Source of the DNA: Agriotes lineatus
Lineage: Eukaryota; Arthropoda; Insecta; Coleoptera; Elateridae
DNA length: 64,000 nucleotides
Assembly: GCA_940337035.1 (NCBI GenBank)
Contig: OW679200.1
Coordinates: 18,889,090-18,953,089 of the forward strand
Direction of reading: 5' to 3'
Shown: positions 10,801 to 21,213 of the stretch, piece after piece
Position numbering within the stretch: the first letter of the stretch is position 1
How the letters are laid out: every line of letters starts with the position of its first letter
Position numbers and translations under genes: made by a program
The notes under the pieces: generated by a model
Told to the model about the DNA's origin: nothing
The model's input: only the letters and a program-made list of their open reading frames with translations
Databases searched by the model: none

Positions 10801-10934
10801 AACTTGTTTTTTTTATATTTGTGTACGTAACTAATATTAAAAAGTTAGCATTTTGTTGACTAATCTAAGTTTTAAACTTCCAGGATCATTTAAGTATATA
10901 ATAGGTAAGTACTTCTAGAAAAGTTACACCTAAA

Positions 10935-11427
10935 ACCGTCAAAATCAAAGCTATCAATGCGCGAAGTTTGCCATTTTTTAACCTAGTAAAAAATAGGATA
11001 TTTATTTAGGTTACCATTGACGACGTGAAAACAGGCATTTTGCGCACTACGCATCCAAATAATATTGATATTCTTGTTTGACGGTTGTAGAAAAAATATT
11101 GTTTGTATTACGTGAGCGAAATGTTTTTGTGCGTTCAAATTACTTTTTTGACTCGGCTGTCGCCTCGTGTTTTTGTGTAATTGGAACGCACAAAAACATT
11201 TCGCTCACGTAATACAAACAATATTTTTTCTACAACCGTCAAACAAAAATATCAATATTATTTCGAGCCGTACTTCGCGAACATTTTTGGCGTTCCAGTG
11301 CACAAAATGCATTTTTTGACGTCGTCAATGGTAATGTGAAAAAATATCCAATTTTTTAACTCGTTAAAAAACGGCAAACTTCGCGCATTGATAGCGATGC
11401 GAGAATGTCATCTCTTTTGACAGTTGA
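10935..11427. mobile_element. Foldback element, about 490 bp, arms about 220 bp
   Basis: 10935-10972 (ATCAATGCGCGAAGTTTGCC) is mirrored by 11374-11396, and 11085-11136 (AATATTGTTTGTATTACGTG) by 11196-11230. The centre, near 11160, is a GACTCGGCTGTCGCCTCG core. It is inserted 3' of the exonuclease gene within the TTAA transposon. Confidence 0.75.
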
Positions 11428-12344
11428 AGAAAAATAACATTTTTTCTACTCACTGTATAGAAAGTCGGTTTTTGCGCTCTAGTTTTAGGAAACAAAACTG
11501 TCAATTTCCAATCAGCTGGAGCCAATTTTTATTAACTCCCGGCCGGAGCCAATATTTTTTACCTCCAGCATTTGTGTTTGTGTCACCATGGATATCACAC
11601 CAAGGCTTTACAACGTTATGTTGATTTGGAAATTAGACAAAATGTCACTACAGAAATCTAGTCACTATAATGATTTCCTAAAGCAAATTTTTTGAAATTT
11701 CGCGCTATAGAACATACGCTGGAAGAAAAAATCGCTAACACGTCGGGCATTAAATTCACACGCTGGAGAAAATGAATACCTTTGCTCCCTAGATATATAA
11801 ATAGCTATTACACCTATGCGCGGACCAGATGTTGCTTGGGTTGTACGGCCTAAAACTATTGTTCCTTCGGGTAAAGTGCAATTTTTATTTAAAATACGTC
11901 GAAATAATTTTTATATTTTTTATAATATGAAATTAATACACCTATGCAAAAGTTTACAAATATCGAGTATCTTGATGAAACCCTAATTTAATGTAAAAAG
12001 TAACTTATTGGTTTGAAGTAAACCGATCTTTGTGAAATTCATAATTTTATATTCTTAAAATGTTTTCTTAATAACATAATACGAAGAGAAAACATAGTGC
12101 TTTCTAAAAGATATGGAATATTTATAACTCCAAAATCCTTTTGCAATAATCAACTAAATTTCTGCGTATGTATGCTATAGGGGTCTACCAACGTCCTTCA
12201 TTGTAAATCAACAGTTATTCAGAGAGGATTAGCTTGACCATCTGTGGGGTTATGCATTTCTTTTATATTTTCTGCTACGTAGTTTTTAACAAAATACGTA
12301 GGGTATATTTACAGATGCTAATTGGGTTGCCTACAAACAGCTTA
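11428..12344. other. 3' non-coding part of the TTAA transposon
   Basis: AT-rich, no convincing ORF; leads to the right terminal inverted repeat. Confidence 0.5.
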
Positions 12345-12371
12345 CGAATTTTACTCGAGTACCTTCTGCCC
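12345..12371 (-). repeat. Right terminal inverted repeat of the TTAA transposon
   Basis: Ends ACTCGAGTACCTTCTGCCC before TTAA (12372-12375); partner of 6413-6439. Confidence 0.75.
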
Positions 12372-13306
12372 TTAATAACTGCCTGTATCATGCGTTTAAC
12401 AACTTTGTTAATAATATTAGTTAATTCAATTTTAGATTAATATTACTGTCTGTTTATATCTTCTATTCGTCAGAAATCTCTGCTACAACTATGCTCGTTG
12501 CAACCAAAAACTGGACTATCTACAAATACCGTTGTAAGAAATCGAAATTCCAATGATAAAACTACACCACCACCACCACTCCTTTTAGTAACACTATTTT
12601 AAGCTGCTTTTTATTTTTGTAGTTATTGAAAAATGTAGTTAAAACATATAGTGCTGTGGCGTCGGATTTCGTAAATATACTACCATTCTTAAAGCCAAGG
12701 TGCTAACACAAGAACAAAGAAGGTGTTTGTTTTTGCGATATGCGGAAGTTGCTGAATCGGATAAACTGAAAAATGTCGGGTGGTAGACACGATTATTTTA
12801 TCGCCCCTGTTTTGTATTATAAAATTCTGCTGTCTAAGACTCCGCTTCCTACCAGAGTTTACTGCTGGAATGTGTATAAGATTGGCTAAAACTACATCAA
12901 ACCTGCTAACTGAAGGGTATTTTTTACTAATATATATTGCTGTTCGATATTTGACAAGGCCCGGTTTACAAATTTTCTGTCTGTCTGTTAGCAGTGCTTT
13001 CGAACCTATCGAATCTAAAATTTGGTAAAAGAAAACAATATGCAATTAAATGGTACTGTTGCTAATATCCAAAATTTTTAACTCAGTTTACACTCCGAAC
13101 TGTAACCTATAAATCTCTACAGCATAATAATATTTCTTTAGGAACTTGCTTCCTGCTAAAGTGAGGGATGCTGTACATAAATCCAAGCGAAATAAATAAC
13201 TATCGGCTCGAGACTGTGTATTTAATAAAGTACGGGAAAAACATGTAATATTTACTTTGCTTACAAACAATGTCTCTAACACCCCAACACTTTTGTATTA
13301 TGTTAA
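12372..13306 (+). repeat. Long dispersed repeat, copy 2, 3' part
   Basis: Matches 976-1797 with small insertions (for example an extra CTACAAATA and a CACCAC run). Small ORFs on both strands lack protein-like character. After 13306 the sequence departs from copy 1 and enters a coding fragment. Confidence 0.85.
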
Positions 13307-13322
13307 ATACTGTCTACCGCTT

Positions 13323-13470
13323 AAACAGTCCTCCAGCGGGATCGAACACATTACCTATCTACTAAAAGATGCTTCCAATCGGCCTATTCAAGTTAAATAT
13401 CCAGACATACATCTCGTCGAACGCGTAATAAAACAAAAACCTAACAAGGTATTTAAAATGGTTTGGATTT
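13323..13470 (+). pseudogene. Chromodomain-like fragment, probably from an integrase of a large element
   Basis: About 49 codons read IEHITYLLKDASNRPIQ, then VERVIKQKPNKVF and a frame slip before VW. The pattern (Tyr-x-Leu-x-Asp ... Pro-Ile, then VERVI-K...KVFVKW) is the lead-in and first strands of a chromodomain as found at the C-terminus of retroelement or Maverick/Polinton-type integrases. It is preceded by CTGTCTACCGCTTA, the same string that precedes the fragment at 4972. Only this short piece is present. It hints that the surrounding complex repeat descends from a large gene-rich element. Confidence 0.45.
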
Positions 13471-13536
13471 TCATATTGCATCTTTTTAGCTGGAAATAAT
13501 TCGATATATACTATTAGACCACAATGGCTTCATTGT

Positions 13537-14345
13537 TCAGTTATTTTTTGCAACCTTGCACATTTCTCAAACAATGGCTTCATTGTTTAATTGCGCAGAA
13601 GATAAACAGGCAGGCAGGCAGGTTTTGACAACTCTGACATTTCCAGACAATGACTCACATCCGGTATAGGAATCTTGTAAACATTAGACTCTTAACCTCA
13701 AAAATTCATCGTGGGAATCTTGTAAAAATTAGATCTTTACCTCCAAAATGTATCGTGAGAATCTTGTAAAAATTTCAAAATTAGACTTTTAACAGCGTCA
13801 GCAAAAATTTTCAAACAAAGACAGCATTCACTTTAGCAGTTGTGCTGATTTTTTCTCAAACAATGGGTTTCTTTGTTTGAATTTTTTGCAGATCAACACA
13901 TTTTTAATCTCCAGACAACAATAGCTTCATTGTTCTCAAATTTCGTGCTGATTTTAAAACAAGGGATGCCATTGTTCAACAACATCCTGCAAGAATAGAC
14001 ATGTCTGTCAGACGATGACTCACATCCGGTCGAGCCTGAGAAAATTTTGATAAGCGTAACAATAGCTTCTGATTTACTGATAACCTCCTGCAAGAATAGA
14101 CATGTCTGCATCCCAGACGCTCGAGCGTGGTAAAAATTTCAAAAAATACACTTTTAACCCAAAAAAATTTCCCGGAAGTGGCACGTGACCTAGGTGAGGC
14201 CAACGACCTTGGCCCCGACTAGGCCCATGACCTTGACCCCGGCTAGACCAACGACCTTGACAAACCTGCGCGCGCAGACCTGCGCGCGCAGACCTGCGCA
14301 GACACCTGCGCAGAAAACCTGCGCAGCGAAACATTTTGGTCCAGA
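13537..14345. repeat. Short-repeat mosaic
   Basis: 13551-13670 repeats 420-520 (CAACCTTGCACATTTCTCAA). 13670-13800 has about three degenerate units around GAATCTTGTAAAAATTAGA. GCAAGAATAGACATGTCTG occurs at 13989 and 14091. 14266-14330 is GCGCGCAGACCTGCGC repeats. No gene. Confidence 0.65.
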
Positions 14346-14354
14346 ACGCCCCTA

Positions 14355-15890
14355 GGTACACTACTCACGCTTGTCGCCGCCGCTGCCCAGTCTCTCGCTT
14401 CAAGGAAGCTCGCCTGTCGCCGCTGCTGCCCAGCTCCACGCTTCGAGGAAGCTCGCCTGTTGCTGCCGCTGCCCAGGCCCTCGCTTCAAGGAAGCTCGCC
14501 TGTCGCCGTAGCTGCCCAGCCCCACGCTTTGAGGAAGCTCGCCTGTCGCCACCGCTGCCCAGTTTCTCGCTTCAAGGAAGCTCGCCTGTCGCCGCCGCTG
14601 CCCAGCTCCACGCTTCGAGGAAGCTCGCCTGTCGCTGCCGCTGCCGTCTCTTGCTTCAAGAAAGCTCGCCTGTCGCCGCCGCTGCCCAGCCCCACGATTT
14701 GAGGAAGCTCACCTGTCGTTGCCGCTGCCCAGCCCCTCACTTCAAGGAAGCTTGCCCATCGCCGCCGCTGCGTCCATCCCCACGTTTCGAGGAAGCTCGC
14801 CTGCCGCCGCCGCTGCCCAGTCTTTCATTTCAAGGAAGCTCGCCTGTCGCCGCCGCTGCCCAGCTCCACGCTTCGAGGAAGCTCGCCTGTCGCTGCCGCT
14901 GCCGTCTCTCGCTTAAAGAAAGCTCGCCTGTCGCCGCCGCTGCTCAGCCCCACGATTCGAGGAAGCTCACCTGTCGTTGCCGCTGCCCAGCCCCTCACTT
15001 CAAGGAAGCTCGTCTGTCGCCGCCGCTGCGCCCATCCCCACGCTTCGAGGAAACTCGCCTGTCGCCGCCGCTGCCAGCCCCTCGCTCTAAGGAAGCTCGC
15101 TTGTCGCCGCCGCTGCCCAGCCCCTCGCTTTAAGGAAGCACGCTTGTCGCCGCCGCTGCCCAGTCTCTCGCTTCAAGGAAGCTCGCCTGTCGCCGCTGCT
15201 GCCCAGCTCCACGCTTCGAGGAAGCTCGCCTGTTGCTGCCGCTGCCCAGGCCCTCGCTTCAAGGAAGCTCGCCTGTCGCCGTAGCTGCCCAGCCCCACGC
15301 TTTGAGGAAGCTCGCCTGTCGCCACCGCTGCCCAGTTTCTCGCTTCAAGGAAGCTCGCCTGTCGCCGCCGCTGCCCAGCTCCACGCTTCGAGGAAGCTCG
15401 CCTGTCGCTGCCGTCTCTCGCTTCAAGGAAGCTCGCCTGTCGCCGCCGATGCCCAGCCCCACGATTCGAGGAAGCTCACCTGTCGTTGCCGCTGCCCAGC
15501 ACCTCACTTCAAGGAAGCTCGCCTGTCGCCGCCGCTGCGTCCCTCCCCACGTTTCAAGGAAGCTCGCCTTCCGCCGCCGCTGCCCAGTCTTTCATTTCAA
15601 GGAAGCTCCCCTGTCGCCGCCGCTACCCAGCTCCACGCTTCAAGGAAGCTCGCCTGTCGTTGCCGCTACCCAGTCTCTCGCTTCAAAGAAGCTCGCCTGT
15701 CGCCGCCGCTGCCCAGCTCCACGCTTCGAGGAAGCTCGCCTGTCGCTGCCGCTGCCCAGCCCCTCACTTCAAGGAAACTCGCCTGGCGCCGCCGCTGCGT
15801 CCATCTCCACGCTTCGAGGAAGCTCGCCTGTCGCGGCTGCTGCCCAGCCCCAAGCTTCGAGGAAGCTCGCCTGCCACTGTCGCTATTCTC
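14355..15890. repeat. GC-rich 43-bp minisatellite with 773-bp higher-order period
   Basis: About 35 units of the type GAAGCTCGCCTGTCGCCGCC plus GCTGCCCAG and CTCGCTTCAAG. Because 43 is not a multiple of three, all three frames are used in turn and long Pro/Ala/Arg ORFs appear on both strands; they are not genes. Unit order is duplicated: 14391 onward matches 15164 onward, an offset of 773 bp (18 units less one base). Confidence 0.93.
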
Positions 15891-16724
15891 AGCCTGCCAA
15901 CAAGGAGGATCGCCGCCGCCCAGTGTCGCTGTCCGCTACGCCATGTCGAACGCGTAAGCTGCCCGCCGTCATACTCTCCGTGGTATCTAAAAGAGTGCCC
16001 TCCGCAGAACCCCATATACTCTCGAGGTACGGCGTGTGCTGAACAATATTTTTTTTCTAGCACCAGGGAACTGCTAGAGCGCCTGTTCGGGCCATCGCCT
16101 CTCAGCTCCCCACACTCGCCATTGACGAGGAAGGCCCGTCGGTGCCAACAGCCCCAAGTTACCCAGGTGCCGCAGCAGGACCAGATCGCCACCCCCGAGG
16201 CAACGACTCCAACCCGCTGCCCCCCGCACGCCTGATCCGGCTAACACTTCCACAGGACTACAGGCCATCGAAGCCGGCACCCCGGAAGGCTTCTAGTTGC
16301 TCCGCCCCGGCAGGCTCAGCTCAGTTGCCGCCCCCGCCGGATAGACGGATCGACCTGCGCCCCGACGAAACGGCCGAGTTCGAGCAGCTGTGGGAGGAAG
16401 TGTGCATTACGCACCAGCCAGTGGCGAGCCGCCTTCTGCGTGAGGTGTTGCTGCCCCCGCGGCGCGCCGGCTCCATCACCACCCGCAGCGATGGACGAGA
16501 TCCAAGGCTCAACGCCCGCCTGCGTGTCCGCCCGCCGCTGCCGCTCGCTCTCTCGCCACGTCGCATCCCCGGGTCCCAACGTTGCAGCCGGCGCCGCTCC
16601 TCCCCACGTCCACCGCCAGCCCCCAAAGCCAGAGCCCGGAGCGGCTCCTTCGCCAGCTCTCCTGCTGTGCGCTCCCGTGCGTGCTCCGTGTTGCGAGAAA
16701 AATAGATGAACCAAAAGTGAACAG
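15891..16724 (+). other. GC-rich block with exon-like signals (16061-16724)
   Basis: A strong acceptor, a T-run then CTAG at 16057-16060, and a donor, ACAG/GTAGGT at 16721-16730, bound a 664-bp GC-rich segment. One frame is open over 16142-16705 with Pro/Arg/Ala-rich sequence and a more ordinary stretch (RPDETAEFEQLWEEVCITHQ), but it stops 19 nt before the donor, so coding status is doubtful. It could be a UTR exon of a transposon-related transcript. No family recognised. Composition is far from the AT-rich surroundings. Confidence 0.3.
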
Positions 16725-19362
16725 GTAGGTGCCCTCTCTCCAGCCTCCTTGGCGAGGGCCCCATTACCTTGTAATTTCTAGCTTTAGCATCTCCACATTT
16801 GTAAATATATTGTAATGGTATTAGGCCCACGGCTCGACTCTGCTAGCAGTGCAACGTGATGAACAATTCAGTAAGCACACAGTTGGGGTGTTTTATGTGG
16901 CTGCAATGATAAGCTTAACATTCAAACAATGGATGCATCGGTAAAGAGATGCCAGTAATAGTAAAGTAATTGAGTAAAAGGAACGCAAGGGGCAAAGCTT
17001 GTTTTTCACAGGGATCGAAGTTGACTTTCAAAAATTAAACAATAGGTTTGTGCAGAATGAATAGCCGAACCGAAAGAAAGTAATAAACACAAAAAGGTCT
17101 GCTATGTGCATGTAAAAGAAGCGTAGATTTCAATTTAGCTAGTCAGTGGAATTGGTGAATCGTAAAAGGTAAAGAAATCCGGAATAAAATTACAATACAT
17201 TGCGAAAGAGCAATTTTGGAAAGCAGGCAGTAGGACATAAAAAAGGAAAATTGAAAAGCAAGCAGCAGGACATAGAAGAAGCAAATAATAAGTAATGAAC
17301 TCTATAAATAATCAGTGCATTAAACGTTAGTGAAAAGCAGAGCAATTAATAAAACGTGTATGTGTGTGGCTCAAAGAAACAATTTAGATTAACAAAAAGA
17401 CAATATTTTAATTTATAAGAAATTTGAAAATGTAAAATTATGTATTAAAACTTATTTCTAATATGTACTAAAATTCAGCAAAACTTATTTCCGTTAGCAT
17501 TGTAACCATAGCAACGAGATTTGTTTTTGTTTTAAATAACGGAAAACTAGGAGAACAAAAGATAATTATTAAGCTTGATATTGTGAAATCTGTGCTCCAC
17601 TTTAATTAAAGTTTTAATATAATAAATGAGCATTTTGAAACTTGAAAAGTATATTATTGTGTTGTGCACGTGCAAAAGTTCATGGTGGAATATTTGTGGA
17701 GGTTTCCGCAACATAAAAATAAAATTTTCTCCAAGAGCATCTCCGACGATTTCGGGAGCTATTCAGTTCGGGATTCCGATATTCGATACCGGCCAATATA
17801 AGGGTCCAGAGCCAGGGGTCTTCACTGCTAGGCATCGGGCAGGACTGCAGGAGTGCCTCCGCCAGCATCAACACCAGAGAAAGCCGTTCCAGAGGTAGAT
17901 ACCAACTGGAGTCATCTACGAGCATCGCGGCAGCTACCACTGATCAGCAAAGGTAGGAACTGTGCCTAAAATAACAGTTTTGTCGAGCGGAATTCGAGAG
18001 GCAGACAAGATTAGGCCTTACTGAAGAAGAAACCAGCTTGTTCAGGGCTCCACCGAAGGCGCAGTTCGAAAAATAAGCAAGGCGTCCCAAATTTTGAGGT
18101 TATGCGAAGGTATCGAAGCGTCTGGTTAAAACAATTGCAAAAATTAAGACGGCGTCCATCTGACGTCACGAAATAAATACATGCCTGAAACAAAAGATGT
18201 TAAATGCCGCCAAAGCGAATGTTCATAATTTCGCTCATTTTAACGTAAACACCGCTGACTGCACGACAGAAACTATTTTCTGGGATTTTTGACAGATTGG
18301 TAAACATTTAGCTACCGCGTATTCGAACTAAATCCGGTGTACAGTACCGTATCAGACAAATTGTAAATTATAACCTACTAGGAACTCACCCTGGGATTAA
18401 AGAGTTATTGTTCTACTGAGCTAGCGTTTTTCCAAATTAATTGCAGCTAAATAAAATATTGAAAGGGGCATACAACCATTTATTTTGTGCAGTAAATTAG
18501 TACGGCTCACATTTTAACTAGCCTAATAAAATGACAGGCAAAGTTCAAACATAATAATAACATTAACCAGAGGATTGTGCATTTTGGATTTTGCTCTAAC
18601 TTATATAACAGTTAAATGGATAATAATATAGCAAAAATTATATAGGTGCCCTCAAAAGTAGGTCCTTTACAATATATCTCTTGTAGTTCTTGTTTTTTTG
18701 TTGTAACATTGTTTATAACATTGTGCGAGTACCTCTATTAAAGTATCTGTGCTTCTCAATCAACCTGTGTGTGTATTCACTCTCTAACGCCTTCTACCGC
18801 CTCCCACAGTCCGCTGAGCTAGGTGGGTAAAGGGAACTCACGTCGCCATTTGTAACCATCGCCACGCCAATTTCCAATTTAAATCTTTACTATCAAAAGA
18901 CTTTACTATTTGGTTACAGTAGAGTGCGATTGTAGCTACTAACCTATATTTGTTTGAATATAAAACCTTTATGGGCTCACAATGAAAGACTTGGCGAGCT
19001 AGTTTAATTTAATATTATATTGAAAATCCTTTTTAATTTTTTATCAAATTTGATTTTGTATAATTTATCAAGACAATTACAAAATAAATTTATTGTTATT
19101 ATTAAAATGTATTGACTATTAGAAGAAGATGCCGAAAAGTTTATTGACAAGTTTCATTGTTTAACAAACGACGAGGAATGATGGATATATACGAGGAGTA
19201 TATACTCTTATATACTTAAGTGCAAATTCTTGGAAACCTTAAACTAACTGTTTCAACAACAATCAAGGGTGTGGTCTAAAGATTCTGACGCAGGATACAT
19301 GCTGAATGATGTTCAAACTTGTTTAAACATGCCAGACACTGCGAGAGTTTTGTCAATATTTT
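16725..19362. other. Gene-poor AT-rich stretch
   Basis: No recognisable gene. A 90-codon ORF (17626-17898) has no known motif; a GT donor-like AAAGGTAGGA follows at about 17950. At 18730-18870 an ATTAAA followed by a GT-rich tract and ACTCACGTCGCCATTTG resembles the R-U5/primer-binding edge of a Gypsy-type LTR, but no second LTR or coding region is seen. Confidence 0.3.
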
Positions 19363-19366
19363 ATAT

Positions 19367-19850
19367 TGTTCCGTTTTTACGATCGGGCTATTTAAAAATT
19401 ATAGGACGCTTCTTGTATTAAACATATAACGATTAATTACGACTATTTACAAACACAAAAATCATCAAGGCAGAACACAAATTACTTAAACTAACGAACT
19501 ATTTCTAACAACGATACATTTATTTATTTATATTGCACTTAACAGTAATGATTTATATGGTTATATTTATTTGTAATTTATTTCACTAGTTATATACACA
19601 CGGTCTATTTATATTACGCGCTTGGAGCTTGATGAGAACTGGATGAGAACTGCCCGCTATTCCCGCTCGCGAATATTTATATCCCACGAATGAGTTATTC
19701 TAGAACAATCGAGACTTTGCTCGCTTGTTCCGGCAAGAGCATGACGCATCGCGTATTAGTCAGCAAGGTCGCTGACGTCACCCGTCTGCAGCTGGCTCCA
19801 AGGATGCTTCTCGAATATTCACGCGTCTGTATCGGTCTAAGTTCGTTACA
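19367..19850 (-). mobile_element. Solo LTR, 484 bp
   Basis: Begins TGTTCCG and ends GTTACA on the plus strand (TG...CA), flanked by ATAT at 19363-19366 and 19851-19854, a 4-bp duplication as for Gypsy-type elements. On the minus strand a TATA box (GGGATATAAATA, about 19673-19686) and AATAAATAAA (about 19521-19532) lie in promoter-then-polyadenylation order, so the LTR is read on minus. No internal region: consistent with LTR-LTR recombination. The 73-codon ORF across it is chance. Confidence 0.7.
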
Positions 19851-19854
19851 ATAT

Positions 19855-21075
19855 GAATATAGTATAGCAGAAAATGCCTATTCAAATAAAGTAAAAATGT
19901 ACATATTTTAAGAAAACAGGTTAGTGAAGTGAGTTGATGATGTAGTAGCAGCGGTAGATAATTAATCATCATTAAAAAATTCTAAGAGAATTCTACGTAT
20001 AAAGAAGTTGAACAGAATTAACAAACACAAACCAATTATCAACATCTTCTAGTTATAAAGCTATCACCAGCTCGATTTTAGACCTCTAGTGTAGCTCATA
20101 ACCCGCTAGTGAGGTAAAAACCATAAACCCACTAGTGAGATAAAAACTATATCACTCACTAGTGTATTATTGGTAGCACTGTCGAGCTATGTCAAATTCG
20201 ATATTTTCAGGTTAAGTTTTGCGTCAGTCTGTGTCAAATAACAAACAAAACATAACCTACCAACCTCGAATTTGACAAATACTGACAAAACAATTCAGCA
20301 CTGCCAAACATATAACACGAATCACAGGCGACTCTCTCGGTACTTCTCAATTTTGCATTGTGGCTTTTCACGGCTGTTAATACAAAATTTATGTTTTTTA
20401 GAAAACTTTGTATGAGACGCGTGTGCTATAGCAAATAATTCACTCGATAAAAAAACCTCTCTGCCTGGCGGCCTCTAGGGCTCAACTTTTCTCCCGGGGA
20501 TTATTTGTAATATAACTCACTAGCACCATAAATAACTATTGTCAATTCGAATTATTGAAAAAAATATCTTACTGATTAAGTTAAAAGTATACCGAATACA
20601 AAACAACCATCAGAATTAGTTTACCATTGCTTAGGTATAGTTACGCAGTTATTTTTGTTGATTACTTTAAATATATTTAAAAACAACCCTATACGTATCA
20701 CTATAATTATACTGATGAAAACAATTCGTTTAGTATCATGACTAATAATTATATTATTCAATAAAAAAAGAATGCTATATCATGCCTTGCAAATAAAAGA
20801 TTAAATAAAAAAAGCACAAGCACGCTTATCAAGCATTTTTGTCTTGTTTACTTTATTTCTACGTTAATAGTAAAAAAAGGAAACTAAGCAAAAAAAATTA
20901 AAATATTTCATATTTGCAAAAAATAATTTCTCATAAAACAGGCACAGTGAAAAACTACCAAAAGTATCTATATTTATTCTTAATGCCATTTTTCGAGAAA
21001 AGTATAAAAAAAATTCTTTTGCACTACCAGTGTGAAATTTGATTTGGCCATTGTTATTTCAAATTCATCCACTTA
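19855..21075. other. AT-rich stretch with small inverted repeats
   Basis: Three CACTAGTGAG-like copies lie at 20108-20165. GTCAAATTCGA near 20191 is mirrored by TCGAATTTGAC near 20266, with AACCTAACCT-like inner arms, suggesting a small MITE of about 90 bp or more. Otherwise nothing. Confidence 0.35.
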
Positions 21076-21076
21076 G

Positions 21077-21213
21077 TGCCGGTTCTACAATGCAAGTATA
21101 TACCTAGAATAAGCTATCCGAGGTATAATTGTCATAGTTTCCTTTGTTACATCAATCGTTTCTAGGGTATTTATTCCCCGCATAATTTTATCCTTGGTTT
21201 GTAGAACCGGCCC
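21077..21213. mobile_element. MITE, about 137 bp
   Basis: Inverted ends CCGGTTCTACAA (21079-21090) and TTGTAGAACCGG (21199-21210), flanked by TAG on both sides (21074-21076, 21214-21216). No coding capacity. Confidence 0.6.

Larger units (their letters stand above)
6413..12371 (+). mobile_element. Kolobok-type DNA transposon, 5959 bp, TTAA target
   Basis: Flanked by TTAA on both sides (6409-6412 and 12372-12375). Terminal inverted repeats of about 27 bp, imperfect, start GGGSAGAAGRTACYCGA. The homologous host repeat at 973-976 has a single TTAA, so it is the empty site. Inside are a spliced transposase gene running into a YqaJ-type exonuclease domain. TTAA duplication with GGG ends fits the Kolobok superfamily; piggyBac also uses TTAA but encodes a different transposase. 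The copy is dead: two stops and a MITE break the gene. Confidence 0.85.

Noticed and set aside
6413..12371. piggyBac assignment based on TTAA
   Set aside because: The encoded transposase has the Mutator-like/Kolobok-type VDGGW...GDGDS pattern with a YqaJ partner, not the piggyBac DDE fold with its C-terminal Cys-rich domain.
12689..13499. Several 60-118 codon ORFs on both strands
   Set aside because: They lie in a non-coding dispersed repeat; apart from the chromodomain-like fragment none has protein-like composition or a counterpart in copy 1.
14336..16235. Pro/Ala/Arg-rich ORFs up to 269 codons
   Set aside because: Produced by a 43-bp minisatellite open in all frames; repeats shift frame each unit, so no protein is conserved.
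18640..18890. Second solo LTR
   Set aside because: LTR-like features on one edge only; no matching TG start or target duplication could be placed.
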